A stretch of 64,000 bases of DNA from Luscinia megarhynchos (taxonomy: Eukaryota > Chordata > Aves > Passeriformes > Turdidae), in NCBI GenBank assembly GCA_034336665.1, contig CM067569.1:19971820-20035819 (forward strand), in the 5' to 3' direction. Positions 1 through 8,815 of this stretch are shown here, piece after piece (position 1 is the first letter of the stretch; every line of letters begins with the position of its first letter). Below the pieces are notes generated by a model that saw nothing but the letters and a program-made list of their open reading frames with translations, made no database searches and was not told where the DNA came from. The translations under genes were made by a program, and so were the position numbers.

Positions 1-2220
1 AGGAGACATTGTGCTGACCTGGATGCCTAAACCAGCAGTGGATCCTAGATGCAGGATACGAGGCAAGCCTTTAAATATCTGCAGGGAAAAAGGAGCCTTT
101 TATAAAATGACACCAATGATGGGACTAATGTTACCTATATGACTTTTCCAAGGGGTTCTACACCAGTTAACAAGGGAAGAAGGCTGCTGAGACTCCCATG
201 ATATTTCACCAGAAACACCTTGGACACTGAGAGACACTGATGAAGCCCTTCTGATCAGTGTCAGAACAAGAGCACACTTGCAATGGACATTCCCAAGTGC
301 AAGGGGCAGAAAAACCCTCCAAAGACACACCAGCAATGTCAGGGACTCACCACAGCCCACGACAGCATCACTGACACAAGAGCTGAAGGAAAATGGGGGA
401 ACTGCCTACCTCAGGTGTGGGGCAGGTGATGCTGCCCTGGTTTGCCTTCAGCTCAGACGTCTGCACCCAGCTCTGTGCAGATGCTGGTCCAGAGGTACAA
501 GTTCCCTAACCCTCCAAACACAGCAAGAGGCACCTGCCCTCCAAGAGTGCTGCAAGTGACCCTCAGTGGGAAGCAAGCAGCAACAATCACATTTTCAGAC
601 TCTTCCCTATCACTTCTGTTCACTCCCTTTGCCTCAATCAGCACTTTGCTCTTATCAGCAACATTGACAACACGTTTTTAAGTCTCTCCTAACCAAACAT
701 CGACAGGAAACTGCCTGTTCCACCCAGTGGAACACTCTCCATCCTGAGCACAGGCTCAGGTCTTAGAGGACGAGCCGTGGCGCTTGCAAACACCCACACT
801 GGGGCACCGTGCCTGGCCCAGGCTCCCAGCTGGTGTAAGCCAGCGGTGCTGTCAGCCCACACAGCCAGCCGTGCCCCAAGGGCCCTGGCCCAGCTGGGCC
901 ACGGCTCAAGCTGCCACTCACAAGCCACTGGCTGAGCCAGGCTGGGAGACTGGCCATCCAGAGTGCCATTGATCACACGGAGTAATCTGACTCCCAGCAC
1001 TGTGTGTTTGGTGCTGGAGCTCCAGGCAGGCTGGGCCATGGGGCATTATCAGCTCTCTGTGGAACAAAGCCACAGCCTATCCCGGCAGGCAAACCTCGTG
1101 CCAGAGAATCCCAACAATGCTGCAAATCTTCAAAGAAAGATAAAACAGAGAGGCTTTTGCTTCTTATCTTCTTCACCTCTACTAAGCCCAGGGGAGGACC
1201 TTGGCTTGGTGAGAAGTCAGGGCTACTCCTTCCATGCAGGAGCTGAACCCTGAGGGCAAGCTGCAAACACTCACTATTTAAAAGACTCTTTCAGGTAAGT
1301 ATTTTAATAGCATATTAAAGGCTCAGTGATCCTGGTTTCTTTCTTCCTATAGCTTCCTTATTTCCTTCATTTTGCTGTTTCCCTACAGATCCCTCAGACC
1401 CACCAGCACTTGGCTGATCTGTTTCTCTTTGTGGTGAATATCTCAGCACCAGGCTTTTTTTGGATTAAACTGAACATACCACTGCCAAGCTAATAACACA
1501 AAAGACTGGCCTAAGGACAAAAAAAAAGGTCATTCTTGGAATTCTTTTCGCATTCATTTGTTTATTTTATTTAATTTAAGGGGAGAAGAGAGCACGATTT
1601 AGCCCCCAAATAAGTTAATAGGCTTTTTTATCTTAAACTCTATAGCTCTGAATTGTGCAAGTCCAGATGTCAGATCAAGAATGCCAAGAAGAGCGAATTT
1701 TCAGAGGTTAAAAGCTATGAACTGCTCACTGTAACCCAGCTTCTATATTTTTACATTCAGCTGCAGAAGGGAATACTTCTTCTTGTGTAGGGGGATAGAG
1801 TTCAGAAGCACTAGGACTCACTGAAGACCACTATCTTGTCATATCATCCAAAATCTTGAATCTAAGACAGTATTTAATCACTGAATACTATCTTAAAGGG
1901 GGCAAAACTTTAGAAACTGTAGGAGGCTTTGTAACTTTAAAAATTCCTTCTTGATAACTAAATGTTGCAAGAGTTTATTTCTGGAGCACTCACCCAATGA
2001 TTAAGCAATGATATGGGTCCACAGACACTGAAACTAATCAGTGAGGGAATATGAAGGAATCAAATTAGTGACACGGTCTGTAGGTTTTTGTAGAAGCCAC
2101 TTACACATGCTACCTTGAACAATCAACAGCTAAATGGAAAATAAAGTTTTAAATGTTACTCAGCCCAAAGTACAGCAGAGGGAAGAGCACACTCAGATCA
2201 GATGTGCAGCAAGTACTCAC
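1..2220 (-). other. PDLIM1: PDLIM1 intron 5, partial; no exon seen
   Basis: This is sequence downstream of the exon 5 donor and should be the start of the intron leading to the LIM-domain exons. I looked on the minus strand for the LIM zinc-ligand pattern (C-x2-C ... H-x2-C) and found none. Open frames at about 690-1,270 are GC-richer but have no family resemblance. No repeat is recognised. Confidence 0.6.
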
Positions 2221-2375
2221 CCTTCTCCTCTGACTCCAAGATCTCTTGCAACACAAGAAACGAAGCAGACTGTCTGGGTGGCTCATTTGACTCCTGATTC
2301 TCCTGCAGCATCTTGTATACCTCAGATTGTTTGTCTATGGCAATGTTGCCTGGGGTCTGGTTATGCTGATCTAAA
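2221..2375 (-). CDS. PDLIM1: PDLIM1 exon 5 (linker before the LIM domain)
   Basis: 155 bp, entry phase 2 and exit phase 1. The acceptor is CTCAG|TTTAG and the donor AAGG|GTGAGT. The first base T completes the codon left open by exon 4 (CC+T, Pro) or by the alternative exon (AG+T, Ser). Codons then give LDQHNQTPGNIAIDKQSEVY, MLQENQESNEPPRQ, SFLVLQEILESEEKG, a close match to the region of PDLIM1 between the ZM motif and the LIM domain. SEVYKML and the FLVLQEIL stretch are conserved across the ALP subfamily. If entered in phase 0 (directly from exon 3) the fifth codon is TAA, so exon 5 can only be read after exon 4 or the alternative exon. Confidence 0.95.
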
Positions 2376-5300
2376 CTGAGGAAGGAACAGAGAATCCTCT
2401 TGTTAAACAGATGGAAACTAAAGCAAATCCCTCTAGCAAAACTTTCCCGATGCATCATATGACTGAAGAATGAACGTGCAGAGCACAGGCAGACAGGAGG
2501 CCACGAACACGGAGGTGCTGGATGTGCTCGGGGTGGGACTGGCACGCTGGGCTGTCAGCAGCTGCTCACCATTGCCACGGCTCTCCCTGCTCCACAACTA
2601 CCATACACCCCAGCAACTAAAACCTTCTGCCCAGGAAATCACAGCTCTGTTAATAGGAAAATAAAGAATTCGTGTGCTGGGATGGGAATCCACACATGTT
2701 CCTGGCATGCATAAACTACCCTTACACTGCTACCTTACACCACCGTGAATCTCAAACTAAGTAAAAGAAATCCTTGCAAGTACCCTATGAATTGCTTGGA
2801 AATGCCACCTTCACAAAGAAACAGCTGTAGGATCTAACTAGAAGATTCTCTGATTGGCAGTAATTCAGTGTGATTTTCAAGCATATACTACTATTTCCAT
2901 TTTGTAGGTGGAGGCTCTGAGCCACAGCCCACTTACAGCATTTTACTAAGGTTAATGAGCAGGTCAAAGGCAGAGATTTCTGCTGGCTAAGGCTAAGCCC
3001 AAGCCCTCAGTGCAGCTGCCCTGAGGTGCTGCTGCCAATCCTCATGTCCTGAAGGACTTGCATCCTCCACCTAGAGCCCAAGGTGCTTCAAGGACAGCTT
3101 TTCACATCACAAGGGCTTGGAAAAGGTGGTCATTGTGCCACTCAAAAGGTCTTTGGGGATAAAAAAAGAGTCTGCAGGCAGTACCTAGGCTTAAACTTCA
3201 GGAGGATATCCCTTGGGAAAAGCTTTCCGATACATGTATATTGACACTGAAATACCAGTGGAGATTGTTGTGGACAGGTGAGGAACCTCCAAATGAAAGG
3301 ATTTTAAAGTAGTTTGGACAAATATACAGTAGGAACTATTTAAATCAGTGGTTTAAATTGCCAAATGCTGGACTCAAGGACACAGGAAGTTCCTGCCTGT
3401 AGCTGCAGTAAAACACATGATAAAATGAAATAGCTGACAAATCTCCTCTGATAGCCCAATTCTATAATGTAGTCTTAAAAATGTAAATGGTCTATTCAGT
3501 TTCACCATTCTTGCACTCCTGTGATTGCATGAGAAGCACATAAACATCCTGAGGTTCCAACTAAATCTTTTTCTTGAGGAGGCAACTGCATACTTTCCAT
3601 GCCAATGACCGATGCAGACATTTGGGAGTTACTCTACATAATAAACTCTTCAAGCATCAGAAGTAAAATCATCACATGAGTTATAAAATGCTATTTCCTT
3701 AAAAAGAATTTCATAAAATATTTCCATCTTTAGCAATTTCCAGTGGAGCAAGAACCACATTAGACATGCAAACAGATGAACCTTTGAAGCCTGAATCTCA
3801 GTCACTGAAGTTTCTTACCCAAAATAATTATGTGCCCCCTATTAGACAGAAGATGTCCCATGCTCCACATTACATTCATTTCATGTTAACTCATACTCCC
3901 ACTGCTCTATCCACCCATAAAAACATTATGCAAGAAGCCTTTCACTGCAGTTTGCATACTAAGAATGTTTCAATAACATGCATCCAAAAAGCAGAGGCTG
4001 AATCATCTTAAAAACATTAGAGTCAAACAAAGCCATCATTTCAACCATGCATTGTGGCAGTGTGAAACACAGATCAGCTCTCCCACATATGCACCACTTG
4101 CATATACAAGACATCCAAAAGGCTATAAAAAAACATCAAACACAGATTTGTACCAGCAGAGTAAAATACCTCAAACTGTCAGGGCAGAAGGCTATGCTGC
4201 TTAAATTAAAAAACATCTCCAAAAAGCATGAGTATCTTTTGAAAGGGCAAGGTCACAGGCATAGAAATTGTACCTGCAAGACACTGAGTCTCTGTATGCC
4301 AGCTGACTTTTGGCACCTCCTGTTACACAGGTACTTTATCTGCAGCAATCACCAGCAACTGCTGTCCTTTTCCATGCACACAAATTCCCTCATGCAGAAA
4401 CTTTGCAGGGAACAACCCCAACAGCATTTATCAGGTGTTAGACTTACACAACCATTACTGGATCTCATTGCTGCTACCACGGGCAACTTGCAACACTGAT
4501 TGACTAATACTGGATCTGAGCCTTAAATATTAGCAAGAAGAGGGTAGTAAAAACCATAATAACAGCCTTGCACAGAATCTTCAACAAGCACAGTTTATTT
4601 TTTACTAATGATATTTTACTATTTTATGCCAGCCTATTTTGCAAAGCTTACACAGCTACAGGAAGAGCCAGTGCTTGGAGCACTTCCTTTTGCCATTAAA
4701 CAGTTGCTGATGTCTGGGGCTCCTTTGTGAGCACTATCAGCTCTCCAGGCCAGCACAGAGAGCTGCATGTGACCACTTCTGGTGTGCATGGTACTGACTA
4801 CAAGCCAGAGCACTGACTTACAGCAGCTAACTGCACTGAGGAACAAGGCAGGAGTAAATCAGCCTCCCACTGCCTCGTGGCTCCAGACACATGGCAAAGC
4901 CTGGCTGCGTGCATCCAGGGCTGAGGACACCAGCTTCTCTGCTTTGAAGTACATGGTTCCCAGAAGGAACTGTGAGCAGACAAGGAGCCATGAGATGTGG
5001 CTGTGTCCTTTTCTGCCCCATGGAAGCCCTGGGATTGACCACTGTCCTGGGCCACATGTCACACAGCTGCAAGCTGCTTGGTCATACAGCAGAAAGTTCA
5101 CAATTCATCCTTGACTGACTGCTCCTGCAAGACAGATAAATGTGCTTTCTGTTTCACCTGTCCTGACACTAAAGTCCTCCCTGTAAAACCCAGAGGCTGT
5201 CAGAGGCACAGGCCAGGCTGCTCCCAAGTACCACAAAGAAGACATCAAACAGCATCCAGGCCTTGTGATGCTGAGGCTGACCACAGGTCCTGCAGACCTC

Positions 5301-5933
5301 AGAGTATGCTAAGCATCCTCCACTCCTTTGGCAGAGGTAGCCTGTGCTGCAGCAACCTCTGCAGACCGGCAGGCAGGGGTGGGAACACAGACTGTCCCTC
5401 CGTGTGCCTGGTGCCTGCCAGGCTGCTCCTAACTCCCAAGTGCTGTCAGCCAGAGATGAAGAGCATGCGTACCTGCTTCAGCCTGAAATGAAACATGCTC
5501 AGCACACACCCACAGCCAATGAAACAAAAGAACAAACACTGCCAGCACCTGTCACAAACAACAAAAGTCATTTCAAGTGCAGGAAAAATGCCAGCTTTCA
5601 GGATAAAGTACTCTCCTACCCTCAGCAAACCCATCTGCTGCAGGTGGCTCCTCCAGAAAAGCCAACAGCTCTGACAGGTCCCTCTGTGTGGGTGTGCAGG
5701 GAGCAACGGACATACTGACACACTAAAGACATGTTTTGGTGTTTCCCATGGTGTTGGGCACAGACACAAGGCAGAGAAAGCTCCTGTGAAGAGTCATGCA
5801 CTAACACTGGAAGGGTGAAATGTAAATGCTGTTTTCTTGTGACCGGACAATGCCATGAGCCACAGACGGGGACGAGAGACTCGTGGACACCAAAATGCAG
5901 ATGAGCAGATGTGCTGAGCTGGCTGCAGGTTAC
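2376..5933 (-). other. PDLIM1: Intron between the alternative ZM exon and exon 5
   Basis: 3.6 kb, AT-rich at 3.3-4.6 kb and GC-richer at 4.7-5.9 kb. Frames open at 4,047-4,499 and 5,078-5,718 have no recognisable protein and no matching splice signals. GCAUG-type motifs near the 5' side in gene sense are listed separately. Confidence 0.6.
5464..5800 (-). promoter_or_regulatory. RBFOX-type motifs downstream of the alternative ZM exon
   Basis: In gene sense there is a full UGCAUG at 5,800-5,795, about 134 nt after the donor of the alternative exon. GCAUG pentamers follow at 5,498-5,494 and 5,468-5,464. RBFOX proteins, abundant in muscle and neurons, usually promote inclusion of an exon when (U)GCAUG lies downstream of it. 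The motifs are seen directly; their function is inferred, and single hexamers do occur by chance. Confidence 0.45.
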
Positions 5934-6220
5934 CTGGGGAAATCAGGGCTAACAGAAGAGATCTGCCCCTGCAGGGTGTCCATGATGTTGCTCTGCGAAT
6001 AGAGCTGCAGGGGAGAATTGAACTGCACGTGCAGCACTTTGAGTCCCGGCACCTCCACTTCCACAGGGCTGTTGGGGCAGACCTGGGCTGCGTGCTTCAG
6101 CTGCTGGGGCCCCACTCGGAGCTGGCTGGGGCTGCAGGAGGGGCTGGGGCTGCAGGAGGGGCTGTGGCCGCGCCGCAGCCCGGAGCTCTGCAGAGGGTCG
6201 TACACGGAGGCCACGGGAGC
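5934..6220 (-). CDS. PDLIM1: PDLIM1 alternative exon encoding a PDLIM3 (ALP)-like ZM motif
   Basis: 287 bp open through 95 codons in phase 0 from the acceptor GCAATGCAG|GCT; donor CCCAG|GTAACC, exit phase 2. The phases are identical to exon 4, so it can replace exon 4 between exons 3 and 5. The product starts APVASVYDPLQSSGLRRGHS, continues with a Ser/Pro/Cys-rich stretch, then QQLKHAAQVCPNSPVEVEVP and GLKVLHVQ, and ends with the ZM-type core FNSPLQLYSQSNIMDTLQG. The last part resembles the skeletal-muscle exon of PDLIM3/ALP (recalled as FNTPMQLYSDDNIMETLQG) far more than PDLIM1 exon 4 (YNSPAGLYSSENIQTFN). ZM motifs help target ALP/ZASP proteins to alpha-actinin at Z-discs and stress fibres. 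The acceptor has a poor pyrimidine tract, which suggests regulated, tissue-restricted use. I do not know this exon from human PDLIM1. A decayed exon is unlikely given the intact frame and both splice sites. Confidence 0.85.
6125..6160 (-). repeat. 18-bp in-frame tandem duplication inside the alternative exon
   Basis: Two perfect copies of an 18-bp unit (CCCTCCTGCAGCCCCAGC in gene sense) at 6,160-6,143 and 6,142-6,125. They encode PSCSPS twice in the Ser/Pro linker before the ZM motif. The length is a multiple of three, so the frame is kept; copy number may vary between individuals. Confidence 0.85.
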
Positions 6221-6254
6221 CTGCATTGCACCCACCGGCCACGCGCGGCTGCCA

Positions 6255-6272
6255 GCCCGTGTCCACACGGGC
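6255..6272 (-). promoter_or_regulatory. Possible RNA hairpin just upstream of the alternative-exon acceptor
   Basis: A perfect 8-bp inverted repeat (GCCCGTGT / ACACGGGC) with a 2-nt spacer lies about 35 nt before the acceptor, in the interval where a branch point would normally sit. In the transcript it could fold and hide that region. The symmetry is seen directly; a two-base loop is too tight to form fully, so the actual stem would be about 7 bp. Any regulatory role is inferred. Confidence 0.3.
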
Positions 6273-8547
6273 AGTGGGGTTTGTGGGGTTTGTTTGGGGT
6301 TTGCATTGCCAAATCGAGGGGAAAATGCAGAGCAGGAAGAAAGGAAAGAAAAAAGAAATTAATGAAGGACAAAGCTAAATACTTCAAGCCATCTAGCAGC
6401 TGCAGAATACTGTCTGAAGGACACACCACTGAATACACAACTTTACAGGCTTCTGGCTAATGCTGTGCCTCTGGTCTCACACTCCAGGTGTGTCCACACA
6501 AAATCTAAAAAGCACTCCACTGATAAGCAAATGCATGGGTTGTAAAAGCAATGAAGAAGTGGCAGCAGGGTTTCATTATACACTAACTCCCTGCATACAC
6601 ACTTGAGGTCCCTGTCCAGACAAGGAATGCCATCTTCACTGCTGCTCTTTTCAAAGCTAGCCTTGGCATCCCACTGAGCAGTAATCGCACCTCCCAACCC
6701 AAACCAGATGTGCTCAGCAGTGGGGCTTCTCCGTCCCACCTGCTTTGTGACATCAAATCCAATGGAGATATTTGCTTTCATTTCTATGTGTACTACAGCC
6801 CTGATTTTATACCACACACCCTTTAAGGATGAAGCAGATACTAGGTCTCCAGTCACATCACCATGTGCAATGGCAGGATCAAGTGCTGTGTTCAGAGAGT
6901 CTGTGTATCTGCAGGGTGCAGGATGGGGATGCAGATAAACCCAGAGGTTTAGGTTTAGGTTTGCAGGGTAAACCCAAAGCAAGGTCAGGCATGTACCAAA
7001 TAACTCAGCAAAACAGATGGGCAGGAATTTAAAGGCAGCTGGAAGGATGTGTGAAGGGAGAGCCTAGATATCCTGTGCTTGTGCACTGGGGAGACTACAG
7101 TGGGTTTTTAACTGCAGGTTGAGGTCCCTAGCTCTCACTCCAACCCAGCAGTAATTAATTTGCTTTTGATGACTCTAAACAAAAACATATTAGCATCAAA
7201 GCCACATTCACACTTTTCCCAGCATTCCTTTGCAACTTGCTGTGTTTCAGCAAGGAAAAGATAAAAGAGATGCCATGTATCCAAGATGGAGCAGGGCTGG
7301 CAGTGGATGTTCCTTCTAGGAGGAGCAGAGTGAGCTACAGCTCTAGCAGGAACTCATCTCTTTGCTGGTCTCTCTAATAGGAAGGGATCAGCTACAATTT
7401 TTCAGCCAAATCTACCTGGCTTCCAGGGAACACTCTCACATGGAGGGGACGCCAGACTAGACCAGGGATGGTATCTCACTGCCAGATGGTGCCATCAGAT
7501 TAATGCAAAGTCAGATTTTCCTCGTCCTTGCTCTGCCTTTGCCCAGCCCCTGAATGAGGCTGCAGAGTCTACCAGAAGCAAATGAAGAACAATCTGTCAC
7601 CTCATCTGCCAGCTGCAGCACTGTAACTGCCTGGAAGAGACCATGCTGCAGACTGGGCTGCCAATGCAAGGAGCTGGTTTCACTCACAGGAAAGTTGTAA
7701 GGCTTGTGTTAAACTACAATCAGGTCTTGTACCCTGCAACAGCAGAGGCTGAAGCTACTTTTGGCTCCCCAGAAATTTAGTCAAGTATTACCAAAAGCAC
7801 TGGTCTTCCAGTTTTTATTATAAAAATAGCCAAAGCATTCTAGGCAGTTTGAGACTTAGGGCAGTTATTCAATCTGGCCATCACAGCCAGAAAACTTCCA
7901 GATAGCTCCTGGTTTATAACCTCCAATGCTAAAAAGGGAAACTTTGAAAATCTAGGATAAAATTATGCTTTAGTGAGACTCAGTTGCAAACACAAAAATG
8001 AACAGGCCCTTTTAAGGTTGGGACCCTTTGCAGTCTCATACATAAAAGCCCTCACATAGGAATAAATGTTTCAGCTAGTTTTTAAAACTCCTGTGAAAAG
8101 CAAAGTTTGCTAATAAAACACAGAAATATCCAAACTGAGGCAGAGCCTATGAGTCCCAGGCCAGCAGGGAACAGGGATGGGTGTGCTTTCTGCACTAGCT
8201 GGTGCCTTTCCTGCCCAGCATGGCAGCAAAGCCAGCACAAATCCCTAACTTTAGGAAGTGCTTGTAACAAGCTGTCAGGCACCTGTTCAGACCAGCAGGC
8301 TGGTACGTCATGCTGAACGCACGTGGAAACTGCGTCGGTCTCTGCTAAACAAAGAAACACAACAGCGTTAATTTCACGTCTGCACATCACAGAACGCTCC
8401 CCACTCCTCCGAGCCCTGGCCCTGGGAACAACATCCACGCTTGTGCCTCTTCTGCTTCCGCTGTCCTGAAAGAAAGCTTTTCATGTTTAACAGCCTGGTA
8501 CCTCTGCAGTGAACTCGTGTCTCCTGAACCTTTCCCTGGAGGCCCCG

Positions 8548-8569
8548 GGAGGAAGGGGAGGGAGGGAGG
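8548..8569 (-). promoter_or_regulatory. C/U-rich tract immediately after the exon 4 donor
   Basis: Six nucleotides past GT the intron sense strand reads CCTCCCTCCCTCCCCTTCCT and similar, a run of about 22 pyrimidines. Such tracts bind PTBP1 or poly(C)-binding proteins (PCBP/hnRNP K) and often accompany regulated exons. The tract is seen directly; binding is inferred. Confidence 0.35.
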
Positions 8570-8576
8570 TACTTAC

Positions 8577-8767
8577 GGCTTGCTGGGCTCCAGGGCCCCG
8601 GGTGATGTTTTTGTCTCCACAGCACTGTTGAAGGTCTGGATGTTCTCTGAGGAGTAGAGGCCTGCTGGGCTGTTGTACTGAGCAGTGATCACCCTGGGGG
8701 CAGAAGCTGTGGCAGCAGTGAAGGGCACTGCACTCCGATTGTGTGCACTTCCTATGTGCCTTATTTC
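8577..8767 (-). CDS. PDLIM1: PDLIM1 exon 4 (standard ZM-motif exon)
   Basis: 191 bp, entry phase 0, exit phase 2; acceptor TTTGCATGCAG|GAA, donor CC|GTAAGT. It encodes EIRHIGSAHNRSAVPFTAAT, then RVITAQYNSPAGLYSSENIQ and TFNSAVETKTSPGALEPSK. This is the canonical PDLIM1 central region and corresponds to the smooth/non-muscle-type exon of PDLIM3. The ZM-type core YNSPAGLYSSENI contributes to alpha-actinin rod binding and stress-fibre targeting in the family. The strong donor and fair pyrimidine tract make this the likely default choice over the alternative exon at 5,934-6,220. If both exons are joined, a TGA is reached inside the alternative exon. Confidence 0.95.
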
Positions 8768-8770
8768 CTG

Positions 8771-8815
8771 CATGCAAAGGAGCAGAGGCAACAATCAGAG
8801 GTGCTCAGGCATGCA
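8771..8815 (-). promoter_or_regulatory. Two UGCAUG (RBFOX) motifs at and above the exon 4 acceptor
   Basis: In gene sense TGCATG occupies 8,776-8,771, that is positions -9 to -4 of the 3' splice site, and again 8,815-8,810, about 43 nt upstream of the exon. RBFOX binding upstream of, or over, an acceptor typically represses the exon. With the UGCAUG downstream of the alternative ZM exon, this predicts that RBFOX would switch exon 4 off and the ALP-like exon on. Motifs seen; function inferred. Confidence 0.5.

Larger units (their letters stand above)
6221..8576 (-). other. PDLIM1: Intron between exon 4 and the alternative ZM exon
   Basis: 2.36 kb. It holds a 179-codon minus-strand open frame at 6,443-6,982 with no recognisable motif or splice context. 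A short (GGTTTA)-like stretch lies at 6,947-6,964. It also holds the hairpin and the C/U-rich tract listed separately. No repeat family is recognised. Confidence 0.6.

Noticed and set aside
5949..6266. Other frames over the alternative ZM exon (105- and 143-codon readings)
   Set aside because: They give low-complexity Pro/Gln/Ala sequence; only the minus frame with FNSPLQLYS fits a family and splice phases.
6946..6970. GGTTTAGGTTTAGGTTT as an interstitial telomeric array
   Set aside because: Only about two and a half copies, not the vertebrate TTAGGG unit; simple-sequence noise.
6443..6982. 179-codon minus-strand open frame in the intron between exon 4 and the alternative exon
   Set aside because: Composition looks random, no motif or family recognised, no splice sites fitting the PDLIM1 phases; chance length is plausible.
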